A stretch of DNA of 64,000 nucleotides from Kolteria novifilia (GCA_007748055.1 CP036279.1:6138001-6202000), one strand, 5' to 3'. Shown: positions 17,915 through 26,741, counted from the first letter of the stretch. Notes: a model not told the origin generated them from the sequence alone. Made by a program: numbers and translations.

Positions 17915-19423
17915 ATGAAGCGAGGCTGGGTCCTACAAACGCTCAACTGGTTCGAGCACCGCTTGGGAATGCGCGATCAGGTTCTCGAAGCGCTCAATCA
18001 CCCGGTCCCGAAAAACACCGGATGGTGGTACGTCTTTGGCAGCGCCTCGGTCACGCTCCTGACCATCCAGCTCCTTACCGGCGTGCTGCTGACGATGGTC
18101 TACGTGCCGACACCCGACTTGGCGTACCAAACGATCGAGTACATCAGCTACGAGCAGTTCCTCGGCTGGTACGTTCGCGCCGTCCACTCGTGGTCGGGCA
18201 ACGCCATGATGGTGATGGTCCTCTTGCACATGACGCAGGTCTATCTGTGGGGAGCCTACAAGTATCCGCGCGAACTGACCTGGGTGGTTGGCTGCTTCCT
18301 CTTCGTCTTCCTGCTCGGATTCTTGTTTTCGGGCCAAGTGCTTCGCTTTGACTCCTCCTCCTACTGGGGAATCGGGGTCGGGGCGGCGATGGCCGGACGC
18401 GTTCCATTGATCGGTCCCGCGCTGGTGCATCTGCTCCTTGGCGGCGAGACCATCGGTGGCGAAACGCTCAGTCGCTTCTACGCACTGCACGTCTTCGTCC
18501 TGCCCGCCCTACTCCTTGGCTTTCTCGGGATCCACTTGCTGCTGGTGATGAGGCAAGGCGTCTCGGCTCCTCCGTTCCCCGCCAAGAGGACGGACAAGGA
18601 GACCTACGACAAGGTCTATGAACGGGAACTCGCCGAGGGTGAACCCTTCGCGCCCGATCCGCTCGCCAAGGACGTGATCTTCAGCGCCCTGATCGTCCTG
18701 GTCGTCTTCGTCCTCGCGGCGGTCTATGGCGTCGGTCTCAACGAGCTGCCGGCCGATCCGACGATCATCAATGCCAACCCGAGGCCCGACTGGCCCTTCC
18801 TTCCCCTCTTCGCCCTGCTGTCACTCTGCCCGCCGTGGATGGAGACATTCGTCATCCTGGTGCTGCCGGTCGCCGGTTTCGCGTTTCTGGTCTCGATCCC
18901 CTTCGTTTCGGGGACGGGAGAACGCAGTCCTTGGCGCAGGCCCGTCGGGACGATCGGCGTCGTGGTCGGGGTCGTGCTGATGATCGTGCTGGGTTGGCTC
19001 GGGGCCGTCGCGCCCTGGTCCCCCGCGATGGAAGCCTGGAGCGGAACGCCGATTCCCGAGCGGATGGTCGAATCACTTTCTCCCACCCAGTTAGTCGGCG
19101 CCGTCGTCTTCCAGAACAAGAACTGCCGCAACTGCCACGCTCTCGATGGCCAGGGCGGCACCCGTGGCCCGGACTTGACCACGGTGGCGACCCGACTCAC
19201 CAAGGAGGAACTCGTTCGTCAGGTCGTCCAAGGTGGTGGCAACATGCCCGCCTACGGAAAACAGCTCTCCTCCGCCAACGTCGAGGCCCTGGTCGCGTTC
19301 CTGGCCACCCTCCACCCCGAGGGGATCGCTCCCGCCAAGCCTTCGGTCGAGCCGATCACCGGCCCCCTTGCCGGCGGCGACAATGCCAAGGACGACAAAA
19401 CGGAGGTCGCCCGGGATCAGTAG
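17915..19423 (+). CDS. Cytochrome b fused to cytochrome c (bc-type complex)
   Basis: A 502-residue fusion. Residues ~1-225 are the cytochrome b6-like half with four helices; two haem histidine pairs are seen in VHSWSGNAM...LLH (~90 and ~104, 13 between) and LHVFVLPALLLGFLGIH (~191 and ~206, 14 between, the b6f spacing). Residues ~230-390 are the subunit IV-like half with the quinol-site motif PDWPFLPLF, where the usual tyrosine of P(E/D)WY is proline. Residues ~395-475 are a cytochrome c domain with CRNCH and methionine NMPAYG. It oxidises quinol and moves electrons outward. The C-terminal cytochrome c could replace cytochrome c1. Confidence 0.94.
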   Translation: MKRGWVLQTLNWFEHRLGMRDQVLEALNHPVPKNTGWWYVFGSASVTLLTIQLLTGVLLTMVYVPTPDLAYQTIEYISYEQFLGWYVRAVHSWSGNAMMVMVLLHMTQVYLWGAYKYPRELTWVVGCFLFVFLLGFLFSGQVLRFDSSSYWGIGVGAAMAGRVPLIGPALVHLLLGGETIGGETLSRFYALHVFVLPALLLGFLGIHLLLVMRQGVSAPPFPAKRTDKETYDKVYERELAEGEPFAPDPLAKDVIFSALIVLVVFVLAAVYGVGLNELPADPTIINANPRPDWPFLPLFALLSLCPPWMETFVILVLPVAGFAFLVSIPFVSGTGERSPWRRPVGTIGVVVGVVLMIVLGWLGAVAPWSPAMEAWSGTPIPERMVESLSPTQLVGAVVFQNKNCRNCHALDGQGGTRGPDLTTVATRLTKEELVRQVVQGGGNMPAYGKQLSSANVEALVAFLATLHPEGIAPAKPSVEPITGPLAGGDNAKDDKTEVARDQ

Positions 19424-19467
19424 TCTTGGCCGTTCGCCAGAACGGAACTCCTCTTTGAGGCGGCAAC

Positions 19468-21774
19468 GTGGAGGGTAACTCGGCCGCAGTTTGGCAATCG
19501 TGGGTGCCCAGCCCGGAGATCGTTCTCCCCGCCCTGCTCTGTTCCTGGATCTACCTTCGCGGCTGGTACTGGCTCCGGCGCCGGCTTCCCCAGCGATTCG
19601 GCTGGGACCGCCTCGCCTATTTCCACGGCGGGCTCGCGACCTTTCTGCTCTCCCTCATCTCGCCACTCGAACCGCTTGCCGGCGTTCTGCTGAGCGTCCA
19701 CATGGTTCAGCACCTCCTTTTGATGATGGCGACGCCGCTCTTGATCTGGCTCGGCTGGCCGCTAGTTCCGATGCTCAAGGGCCTGCCGACCGCGATACGC
19801 CGCGGCTGGATCGTCCCGATCTTGCGCCTTCCCCTCGTCCTGCTGCTCAGTCGGTGGCTGACGCGTCCCGTTCCCGCTCTCGCCCTCTACATCGGCGTGA
19901 CATGGCTATGGCACATCCCCAGACTCTACGATTTGGCGCTGCGCGATCCCGACTGGCATCGGATCGAGCACGGCCTCTTTCTCTTCGCCGGCTTCGTCTT
20001 TTGGTATCTCGTCGTCGCTCCCTATCCATTTCGCCGGACGTTTCCGCGTTGGCTGCTCATTCCCTACCTCTTCGCGGCGAGCATCCAGAACACGATCCTG
20101 GCCGCGACACTCTGCTACGCCGACGAACCGCTCTACCGAACCTACGCGCAGGCGCCGAGACTCTTCGCCTCGACCGTGATCGAGGACCAAGCGACCGCCG
20201 GCGCCATCATGTGGGTTTGCGGATCGATGATGTATCTCCTGCCACTGGTCGTCATTCTCCCGTCGCTGTTCGCCTCTGCGTCCCCATCGCGCCGATCCCA
20301 GCCATCACCGCGACCGGTGACCCTCTCCGTTCTTTCCCAGGGGCAAGTCGACGCCGACCGCGGTCGTGCTCGCGCCGATCTCTTTCATCTCCCGCTGGTG
20401 GGACCATGGCTGCGATGGCGTCACGGCCGGCGCTTGCTCCAAGCGACGATGCTGCTCGTGGCGGCGCTCGTGATCTGGGATGGGCTCGTCGGTCCCCAAG
20501 TCGCGCCGATCAACTTGGCGGGGATCTTGCCCTGGATTCATTGGCGTGGCTTCGTCGTGCTGGGGCTGCTCGTCGTCGGCAACGTCTTCTGCATGGCGTG
20601 CCCGTTCATGCTCCCCCGCGATCTGGCAAAGCGTTGGCTTCCCGCGAACCGGCATTGGCCGCGCCGGCTGCGAACGAAGTGGCTCGCGGCGGGCTTGCTC
20701 CTCCTCTTCTTCTGGGCATACGAGACCTTCGCCCTCTGGTCCGCCCCGTGGGCGACCGCCTGGATCACGCTCGGCTATTTCACCGCGGCCATCCTCATCG
20801 ACGGCATCTTTCGCGGCGCCAGCTTTTGCAAGTACGTCTGCCCGATCGGCCAGTTCCACTTCATTCAGTCGCTTCTCTCGCCCTTCGAGGTCGCGGTTCG
20901 CAACGTGGACATCTGCTCCGCCTGCGCCACCAAGGACTGCATTCGCGGGAACGAGAATCAACGAGGCTGCGAACTGGCCCTCTTTCAGCCGCGGAAGGTC
21001 GGCAACGCCGACTGCACGTTTTGTCTCGACTGCGTCCACGCCTGCCCGCACGACAATGTCGGTTTGCTCGCAGTCACGCCGAGCGCCGATCTCTGGGACG
21101 ATCGGCGTCGTTCGGGAGTCGGCCGATTCTCCCAGCGCACCGATCTCGCGGCCCTCGTCTTGGTGCTCGTCTTCGGCGCGTTCGTCAATGCCGCGCTGAT
21201 GACCGCGCCGGTCGCGACTCGGCTAGAGCGGACGGGGATGATGCTCGGCTCCCAGGGCCCAATGCTCGCCACGACCGCGGCGATCCTCTTGGCCGTCGTC
21301 GTCATTCCCCTACTTGGTGTCACTCTGGCGGCAGTCGGCTCCCGCATCCTCAGCGGCGACCGGGGACGGAGTCTCCAGATCGCGACCCGCTACAGCTTCG
21401 CCCTGGTCCCCATGGGAGCGGCGATGTGGCTGTCACACTATCTGTTCCACTTCGTCGTCGGCTTCTGGGGACTTTGGCCGGCGCTGCAGCGATTCGCCCT
21501 CGACATCGGAATCCGCGGGCTCGGAACGCCCGTCTGGCCGGAGGGATGCTCCGCCACGGTGGTCGAGTGGATGCTCCGAGCCCAGATCGTGGCGCTCGAC
21601 ATCGGACTGGTCGTCTCGCTCTACACGGCCTACCGCATCGCGAGAACTCGGGTCGAGGGTCTCGGACGAATCGGGGCGGCGGTCTTGCCTTGGGCGTGCC
21701 TGATGGTCGCGCTCTTTGCCAGCGGAGTCGCGATCTTGCTGCAACCGATGGAAATGCGTGGAACGGGGTTTTGA
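19468..21774 (+). CDS. CtaG-type oxidase assembly protein fused to NapH/CcoG-like ferredoxin
   Basis: A 768-residue membrane fusion. Residues ~1-270 match caa3 assembly protein CtaG (PF09678 type): MVQHLLLMMATPLLIWLG and WLWHIPRLYDLAL hold the conserved histidines. Residues ~320-768 form an iron-sulfur membrane protein: CMACPF (~375), CKYVCPIGQFHF, then two clusters of cysteines CSACATKDC and CTFCLDCVHACP typical of polyferredoxins such as NapH/CcoG/NosR, then more helices. CtaG delivers copper to the oxidase; the polyferredoxin half suggests reduction of copper or haem during assembly (inference by analogy with CcoG). The start is GTG 19468. I do not recall this fusion as common. Confidence 0.85.
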   Translation: MEGNSAAVWQSWVPSPEIVLPALLCSWIYLRGWYWLRRRLPQRFGWDRLAYFHGGLATFLLSLISPLEPLAGVLLSVHMVQHLLLMMATPLLIWLGWPLVPMLKGLPTAIRRGWIVPILRLPLVLLLSRWLTRPVPALALYIGVTWLWHIPRLYDLALRDPDWHRIEHGLFLFAGFVFWYLVVAPYPFRRTFPRWLLIPYLFAASIQNTILAATLCYADEPLYRTYAQAPRLFASTVIEDQATAGAIMWVCGSMMYLLPLVVILPSLFASASPSRRSQPSPRPVTLSVLSQGQVDADRGRARADLFHLPLVGPWLRWRHGRRLLQATMLLVAALVIWDGLVGPQVAPINLAGILPWIHWRGFVVLGLLVVGNVFCMACPFMLPRDLAKRWLPANRHWPRRLRTKWLAAGLLLLFFWAYETFALWSAPWATAWITLGYFTAAILIDGIFRGASFCKYVCPIGQFHFIQSLLSPFEVAVRNVDICSACATKDCIRGNENQRGCELALFQPRKVGNADCTFCLDCVHACPHDNVGLLAVTPSADLWDDRRRSGVGRFSQRTDLAALVLVLVFGAFVNAALMTAPVATRLERTGMMLGSQGPMLATTAAILLAVVVIPLLGVTLAAVGSRILSGDRGRSLQIATRYSFALVPMGAAMWLSHYLFHFVVGFWGLWPALQRFALDIGIRGLGTPVWPEGCSATVVEWMLRAQIVALDIGLVVSLYTAYRIARTRVEGLGRIGAAVLPWACLMVALFASGVAILLQPMEMRGTGF

Positions 21775-21776
21775 GG

Positions 21777-22316
21777 ATGGGACCATTGCGAGAGTTCGCC
21801 GCGATTGCCTGGATCTGCTGCCTGGCCACTTCCCTCTTTGGGGATGGTGGGACGGTTCGCGCGGTGGAAGAAGTAGACGGTCTTCGGCTGACGATGATGA
21901 CCTCGCCGGAGCCCCCACGGGCCGGGGTCGTCGACATCAGCCTGCTGCTTCAGGACGGGGCCTCGGGAAAGGCGATCCTCGATCGAGAGCTCGTTGTCCG
22001 CGTCTGGCCCGAAGGGGATGCGCGTCGAGGTGACCTCGTTGCCGCCACCCACGCCGCCGCGACCAACAAACTTCTCTACTCGGCGCTCGTCGAGATCCCC
22101 CGCGCGGGCGATTGGAACATCGCGGCCGTCGCCGACACCAAGGCGGGGACGATCGAGGCGACCACGAGCATCGAGATCCAACCGCCGCTCCCCGCGTGGA
22201 CCGAGTTGTGGGGTTGGATCGCGTTGCCTCTCGTGCCGATCGCGCTTTTCCTGCATCACGTGACAAGTCGTGGGCGAGACAAGCGGACGACTCCATCAAA
22301 AAAGGCGGACCCGTAG
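21777..22316 (+). CDS. FixH/YtkA-like secreted, membrane-anchored protein
   Basis: A 179-residue protein with an N-terminal signal or anchor (~5-25), an immunoglobulin-like beta domain (LTMMTSPEPPRAGVVDISLLL, LYSALVEIPRAGDWNIAAVA) of the FixH/YtkA kind, and a C-terminal helix (~143-163) followed by a basic tail. Proteins of this kind go with cytochrome oxidase assembly and copper. It starts two bases after the CtaG-fusion stop (TGA GG ATG) and closes the operon. Its last codons overlap the terminator of the convergent transaldolase gene. Confidence 0.7.
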   Translation: MGPLREFAAIAWICCLATSLFGDGGTVRAVEEVDGLRLTMMTSPEPPRAGVVDISLLLQDGASGKAILDRELVVRVWPEGDARRGDLVAATHAAATNKLLYSALVEIPRAGDWNIAAVADTKAGTIEATTSIEIQPPLPAWTELWGWIALPLVPIALFLHHVTSRGRDKRTTPSKKADP

Positions 22317-22325
22317 GCCCGCCCT
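22298..22325 (-). terminator. Rho-independent terminator of the transaldolase gene
   Basis: On the minus strand GGCGGGCC, loop TAC and GGTCCGCC form an eight-pair stem (one G-U), followed directly by TTTTTT. It lies 30 bases after the tal stop and within the last codons of the convergent plus-strand gene ending at 22316. Confidence 0.88.
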
Positions 22326-22353
22326 TCATGGTTCATCGACTGAGGGATGACGC

Positions 22354-23328
22354 TTACGCGTTGACCGCTTCGTGAATCCGTTGGTGGATGTAGGCCTCGA
22401 GCTTGACGGTGTCGGCGGCGAAGCGACGGATACCGTCGGAGAGCTTCTCGGTCGCCATCTGGTCCTCGTTGAGCATCCAGCGGAAACTCTTCTCGCAGAG
22501 CGAGATCTTCTCGAGGTCGAGCGACTTGGCGTGATCGGCACAGAGCTTGCGGGTCAGTTCGCCATCGTTGGCGCCAAGCTCGGCAAGGAGCTTCGGCGCA
22601 ATGGTGAGCAAGTCGCAGCCGGCCAATTCGATGATCTCGCCGGTGTTGCGGAAGCTCGCGCCCATGACTTCGGTTTTGTAGTCGAACTTCTTGTAGTAGT
22701 TGAAGATCTGGGTGACCGACTCGACGCCCGGATCCTCGGTGGCGGGAATGGAATCGACGCCGCGAGCGGCCTTGTACCAGTCCATGATGCGACCGACGAA
22801 GGGCGAGATCAGCGTGACGCCCGCCTCGGCACACGCGACCGCTTGGGCGAAGCTGAAGAGCAGCGTCAGGTTGCAGTGGATGCCCTCCTTCTCGAGGACC
22901 TCCGCCGCTTTGATGCCTTCCCAGGTCGAGCCGATCTTGATGAGGATGCGTTCCTTGGCGACGCCGATCTCCTCGTACATGCCGATCAGCCGACGAGCTT
23001 TCTCGAGGGTTGCCTCGGTGTCGAACGACAGACGGGCGTCGACCTCGGTCGAGACGCGGCCCGGAACGATCTCGAGGATCTTCGAGCCGAAGTTGACCGC
23101 AAGCTTGTCGAGACACCAGAGCGTCTGCTCCTTGGCGTCGCTGGTCTTGCCTTCGGCATAAGAGATGGCGTTATCGACGAGATCCTGGTACTGCTCCATC
23201 TGAGCGGCTTGGAAGAGCAACGAGGGGTTGGTCGTCGCGTCACGGGGTTTGTGTTCGGCAATCGACTGGATGTCGCCGGTGTCGGCAACGACGACGGTGT
23301 ACTCTTTGAGCTTGTCGAGGTAACTCAT
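22354..23328 (-). CDS. tal: Transaldolase
   Basis: A 324-residue transaldolase of the TalB class (classical length ~317), a cytosolic enzyme of the non-oxidative pentose phosphate pathway that moves dihydroxyacetone units from sedoheptulose-7-phosphate to glyceraldehyde-3-phosphate. Signatures: DATTNPSLL near residue 32, [12 protein letters not shown], the Schiff-base lysine in [12 protein letters not shown] (about K131, matching K132 of E. coli), [11 protein letters not shown] and [11 protein letters not shown]. Start is ATG 23328. It ends at a strong terminator. With aldolase at 26.8 kb this makes two sugar phosphate enzymes close together, but not in one operon. Confidence 0.96.
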   Translation of the reverse strand: MSYLDKLKEYTVVVADTGDIQSIAEHKPRDATTNPSLLFQAAQMEQYQDLVDNAISYAEGKTSDAKEQTLWCLDKLAVNFGSKILEIVPGRVSTEVDARLSFDTEATLEKARRLIGMYEEIGVAKERILIKIGSTWEGIKAAEVLEKEGIHCNLTLLFSFAQAVACAEAGVTLISPFVGRIMDWYKAARGVDSIPATEDPGVESVTQIFNYYKKFDYKTEVMGASFRNTGEIIELAGCDLLTIAPKLLAELGANDGELTRKLCADHAKSLDLEKISLCEKSFRWMLNEDQMATEKLSDGIRRFAADTVKLEAYIHQRIHEAVNA

Positions 23329-23507
23329 CAGACCACTCTCCTCTTGCGATTGTTGGCGAAACGACTTCGCGTGGTTTCCGCGTGGCGAACCGTCTCTGTT
23401 TCAACCTACCCGGTATTTGTGTCGACGGTCAAGAAACGACGCGCCGTTACGTTAGCCGCTCGTCCCTCGACGGTGGGGCGAGATGCCCAACCAGGGGGAT
23501 TATAAGA

Positions 23508-24824
23508 ATGAACCGACCGAGGGGAACCACCGGATCGGCGTGGAATGAGCCGGTTTCGCATCAACCATCTGGAAGGACCGGACCATTGCCAGAGTCCTCA
23601 GCCTCAGATTCGTCGTCACCGATCATCAAACCGGGCAACGTCCTGCCTCTGCTGATCCTCCTCGGCGTCGCCGTCGGCTTCGGCGTGATGTTCTACCAGG
23701 TCATCAAGCCGCTGCTGCTTCCCCTCTTTCTGGCCGCCGTGCTCGCTCTCCTGATCGACCCGCTCTATGACTGGGTCACCTTCAAGATGCAGGGCCGGCG
23801 CCGGCTCGCGGCGCTGACCATGACCTTCGCGATCGTCATGATCATTCTCGGTCCATTGGTGACCGCGATCATCATCGGAGCCTCGGAACTCTACCAGGCT
23901 CTTGGCGATATTCCGCGGGAAATCCAGCAAGACGGCGTCGAGCAGTTGCTCGACCCCGAGAAGCATCCGACGATCGCGGGCTTCGTCACTTGGCTCCAGG
24001 AACGATTCTCCCTCGACCTCGACCAAGCCAGAACCTTGGCGATTCGGGCGGTGCAGGGATTCGGCGATCGGATCTACGGCCAAACGATGGGCTTCCTCGG
24101 GGACATCGTCGGCTTCGTCGTCGGTTCGGTGATGTTCGTCCTGGCGGTCTACTTCTTCCTGGTCGATGGCCGCAAGCTGATCGCGTTCTGGGAAGAGCTG
24201 ACCCCGATGCAGCCCGAGCACGATCGCGTGCTCCGTGAAGAATTCGCGAAAGTTTGCCGAGGCGTCGTTTGGGGCACCCTTATCTCCGCCATCGCCCAGG
24301 GACTCCTCTTCGGGTTCGGCTTTCTCCTGATCAATCTGCTCTTCCACCCCGGGCTCGGCGCGTGGATCATCCTGCTCTCGCTTGCGACGGTCTTCTTCTC
24401 GATGATTCCCTTCCTGGGAGCCGCGTCGGTCTGGGTCGTCGTCTCGGCGGTGATGATCTACCAAGGCAGCTACGTCAGCGCCGCCTGCCTGATCGTCTAC
24501 GGCGCCACCGTCGTCTCCAGCTCCGACAACATCATCCGCGTCTGGGTGCTCAAGGACACGGTGCAACTGCACCCGTTGCTCCTCTTCGTTTGTGTCATTG
24601 GCGGCCTGCAGGTGATCGGCTTCCTCGGGATGTTCATCGGACCGATCATCGGCGCGGTTCTCTTCGCGCTCTTACGGATTCTCAAGCTCGAGCTGATCGG
24701 TCCAGGTGTCGAGGCCCACGCGGAAGCGGAGGCACTTGAAGAAGCTCAACGAGAGGCGGAAGAAAAAGCCGAAGCCCAGGAGAAAGAGAGTCAGGAAGTG
24801 CAGGAACAAGAGGAGAAGGAGTAG
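23508..24824 (+). CDS. AI-2E family transporter (PerM-like permease)
   Basis: A 438-residue integral membrane protein. After a serine-rich N-terminus, helices appear at about 47-75, 98-125, 200-225, 258-290, 293-320 and 348-385, separated by the long amphipathic segment (ELYQALGDIPREIQQDGVEQLL) characteristic of the AI-2E family (PF01594). PerM-like members export small molecules or act as Na+/H+ antiporters; the substrate is unknown. The C-terminal ~45 residues are a highly charged Glu/Ala/Gln tail likely to form a coiled coil. Start is ATG 23508; upstream codons in frame are not convincing. Confidence 0.88.
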   Translation: MNRPRGTTGSAWNEPVSHQPSGRTGPLPESSASDSSSPIIKPGNVLPLLILLGVAVGFGVMFYQVIKPLLLPLFLAAVLALLIDPLYDWVTFKMQGRRRLAALTMTFAIVMIILGPLVTAIIIGASELYQALGDIPREIQQDGVEQLLDPEKHPTIAGFVTWLQERFSLDLDQARTLAIRAVQGFGDRIYGQTMGFLGDIVGFVVGSVMFVLAVYFFLVDGRKLIAFWEELTPMQPEHDRVLREEFAKVCRGVVWGTLISAIAQGLLFGFGFLLINLLFHPGLGAWIILLSLATVFFSMIPFLGAASVWVVVSAVMIYQGSYVSAACLIVYGATVVSSSDNIIRVWVLKDTVQLHPLLLFVCVIGGLQVIGFLGMFIGPIIGAVLFALLRILKLELIGPGVEAHAEAEALEEAQREAEEKAEAQEKESQEVQEQEEKE

Positions 24825-24900
24825 CGAAGACGGGACCGTTTGCCTCTTGCGATCGTCGCGTTGCGGTTGGGGGAAGGAAGAAGACCCCCTCTACCTCCTC

Positions 24901-25050
24901 CTTGGACAAGGGGGAGCAAGCAGACTTTCCCTTGGACAAGGGGGAGCAAGCAGACTTTCCCTTGGACAAGGGAAAGCAAGCAGACTTTCCCTTGGACAAG
25001 GGGAAGCGATGAAACCGTCCCCCCTTGTCCAAGGGGGGAAAGAGGGGGGC
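24901..25050. repeat. Family D array: four 30-bp units plus closing hairpin
   Basis: Units of 30 bp beginning CTTGGACAAG at 24901, 24931, 24961 and 24991, each ending AGCAAGCAGACTTTCC in the first three. The series closes with the palindrome CCCCTTGTCCAAGGGG at 25020-25036 followed by GGAAAGAGGGGGG. The single-copy form occurs at 17691-17726 and 28457-28488. It lies past the 3' end of the permease gene. Confidence 0.92.
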
Positions 25051-25094
25051 CTCTTCACGTGCGAGATAGGGTCCTCTTCACCTCCCGACGAACC

Positions 25095-25220
25095 CATCAA
25101 GCCGAAGCCTGGTACGGCTTCGTCGCATCAAGCCGAAGCCTGGTACGGCTTCGTCGCATCAAGCCGAAGCCTGGTACGGCTTCGTCCCATCAAGCCGAAG
25201 CCTCCTACAGCTTCGTCGGG
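25095..25220. repeat. Family E array of 31-bp hairpin units running into the hisI end
   Basis: Units start with CATCAAGCC at 25095, 25126, 25157 and 25188 (period 31). The core CGAAGCCTGGTACGGCTTCG is a perfect seven-pair hairpin. The last unit is a variant (CGAAGCCTCCTACAGCTTCG) in which the bases form the last codons and stop of hisI (stop at 25205-25207). The array is thus continuous with the 3' end of that gene. Confidence 0.9.
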
Positions 25221-25699
25221 TTCGGAGCGTCGCCATAGACCTCTTTCGGATCGAAGACCTTGTCGGTCTCGGTGAAGGTCAACTTCACCGCGCCGTCGGC
25301 ACCGATCGTCGCGTCGGATCCGACCGGGATCTGACGATAAAAACACGAACGATAGCCAACGTGACAGCTCGCCCCGCCAGTCACTTCGACCCGGAGCCAA
25401 ACCGTGTCCTGATCGTCGTCGATCAGCATCTGCTTGACCTTCTGCACCAGGCCGCTGGTGGCTCCCTTGTGCCAGAGCACCTGACGGCTCCGGCTCCAGT
25501 AGACCGCTTCGCCCAATTCGATCGTCTTGCGCATCGCCTCGGCATTCATGTAGGCATGCATCAGGACTTCGCCGGAGTGGAAATCGGTCGTGACGACCGG
25601 AATGAGCCCATCCTTGTCAAACTTCGGGGCAAGTTCGCCCCCCTCTTCGACCTGCTCGACCGTCTCGCGTTTGGCAAAGCCCGGGTCTTGTTCGCTCAT
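25205..25699 (-). CDS. hisI: Phosphoribosyl-AMP cyclohydrolase
   Basis: A 164-residue HisI, which opens the purine ring of phosphoribosyl-AMP in histidine biosynthesis. Motifs are [31 protein letters not shown], the aspartates [12 protein letters not shown] (family: DCDxD, magnesium ligands; here the usual cysteine is aspartate) and zinc-site cysteines in [12 protein letters not shown]. The start is ATG 25699 (MSEQDPG); the frame is open 15 codons higher but less convincing. The C-terminus is ~40 residues longer than the minimal core. No HisE domain is attached and no other his gene is near. Its 3' end merges with a hairpin array. Confidence 0.94.
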   Translation of the reverse strand: MSEQDPGFAKRETVEQVEEGGELAPKFDKDGLIPVVTTDFHSGEVLMHAYMNAEAMRKTIELGEAVYWSRSRQVLWHKGATSGLVQKVKQMLIDDDQDTVWLRVEVTGGASCHVGYRSCFYRQIPVGSDATIGADGAVKLTFTETDKVFDPKEVYGDAPNPTKL

Positions 25700-25822
25700 T
25701 GTCGTTCCACCCACTGACGTCATTCCCAACAGTTCGGACCCCACGCCCGCCGCCCCATCGCGAGATTTCGCGAACGGTGACGCGTGCGAGCGTGTCTGTT
25801 ATCTTGGACGTTCGATGGGAAG

Positions 25823-26068
25823 ATGTCCACTTTCGGCGAGGACTCGATGCCAACTTCCTTTGGAAAAAGCGGTCGTTTGACCATCGAAGGGCCGGCCGAG
25901 GTCATCGGGGCCATCGAGACTTCGGCGGCCGAACATGGGCTGCGGGTCTCGACCTACTTGATGATGCTTCACCAGATCCACGTCCAAGGAATCGATCCGC
26001 GCATCCTCGACGACGTTCGCGAGACCTTCGGACACGACGCGGAAATCCTGCGGGAACTAGCCCAATGA
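25823..26068 (+). CDS. Putative antitoxin of the Doc toxin
   Basis: An 81-residue small protein ending in an ATGA overlap with doc (26065-26068), the normal antitoxin-toxin arrangement. Residues ~15-45 (LTIEGPAEVIGAIETSAAEHGLRVSTYL) have the strand-helix-helix look of a DNA-binding antitoxin; the tail (ILDDVRETFGHDAEILRELAQ) is helical and could lie over the Fic fold of Doc. It does not look like classic Phd. The start could also be ATG 25847, which has GAGG five bases ahead. Confidence 0.65.
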   Translation: MSTFGEDSMPTSFGKSGRLTIEGPAEVIGAIETSAAEHGLRVSTYLMMLHQIHVQGIDPRILDDVRETFGHDAEILRELAQ

Positions 26069-26469
26069 GTCACGACGAGCCCTCGCCTCGATTCTTGACG
26101 CGCGACGAAGCCCTCCTTCTCCACGGACTCGCCGTCGCGGAGTTTGGCGGCGATCCGGGGATTCGCGACGAGGCGCTGCTCGACTCGGCGTTGGCGCAGC
26201 CGCGATCGACGTTTGGCGGGAAATGGCTGCACGAACACCCCTTCGAAATGGCGGCCGCGTATGCGTTTCATCTCGCCCGCAACCATCCGTTCATCGACGG
26301 CAACAAACGAATCGCCTGGCTGGCGATGCGCGCCTTCCTGCTTCGCGAGGGATACCAACTTCGCCCCGGTGACGAGCGAGCCGTGCGAACGGTCTTGGGG
26401 GCCGCGACGGGCGTTCACGATAAGGGGCACCTCGCTCCCTGGATCGAACGGCACGCGACGCCACGTTGA
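26065..26469 (+). CDS. doc: Doc-family toxin (Fic fold)
   Basis: A 134-residue Doc/Fic-fold protein. The active-site motif HPFIDGNKR at residues 74-82 matches the Doc consensus HxFx(D/N)(A/G)NKR. Doc of phage P1 is a kinase that phosphorylates elongation factor EF-Tu and halts translation; the same activity is inferred here. The N-terminal FLTRDEALLLHGLAVAEFGG and GIRDEALLDSALAQP are typical of the family. Start is ATG 26065, overlapping the antitoxin stop. The 30-bp family A array begins right after its stop. Confidence 0.88.
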   Translation: MSHDEPSPRFLTRDEALLLHGLAVAEFGGDPGIRDEALLDSALAQPRSTFGGKWLHEHPFEMAAAYAFHLARNHPFIDGNKRIAWLAMRAFLLREGYQLRPGDERAVRTVLGAATGVHDKGHLAPWIERHATPR

Positions 26470-26500
26470 GTGAGAAGTCACTCGAGCGCCCTCTCCTGCT

Positions 26501-26713
26501 TGCCCACGGCCAGCGTGGGTCTTTCCTGCATGCCCACGGCAAGCGTGGGTCTTTCCTGCATGCCCACGGCCAGCGTGGGTCTTTCCCGCATGCCCACGGC
26601 CAGCGTGGGTCTTTCCTGCTTGCCCACGGCAACCGTGGGTCTCTCCTGCTTGCCCACGGCCAGCGTGGGTCTCTCCCGCATGCCCACGGCAACCGTGGGC
26701 ATGGCACCCAAGA
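26501..26713. repeat. Family A array: seven 30-bp units
   Basis: Units of 30 bp start with TGCCCACGG at 26501, 26531, 26561, 26591, 26621, 26651 and 26681. The core TGCCCACGG-CC/AA-CGTGGG forms a short hairpin; linkers are TCTTTCCTGCA and close variants. The series closes with CGTGGGCATGGCACCC, the complement of the family A opening. All units lie between convergent doc and fbaB. The same 30-bp unit, with two linker changes, recurs at 45425-45612. Confidence 0.93.
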
Positions 26714-26741
26714 GTGGGGGCCCGTCGGCGGCTGCTTCAAG

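Noticed and set aside
26501-26713. CRISPR array
   Set aside because: Period and repeat are regular, but linkers are 10-11 bases and nearly identical, with no unique spacers and no cas genes. It is a tandem hairpin repeat. The same applies to 45425-45612.
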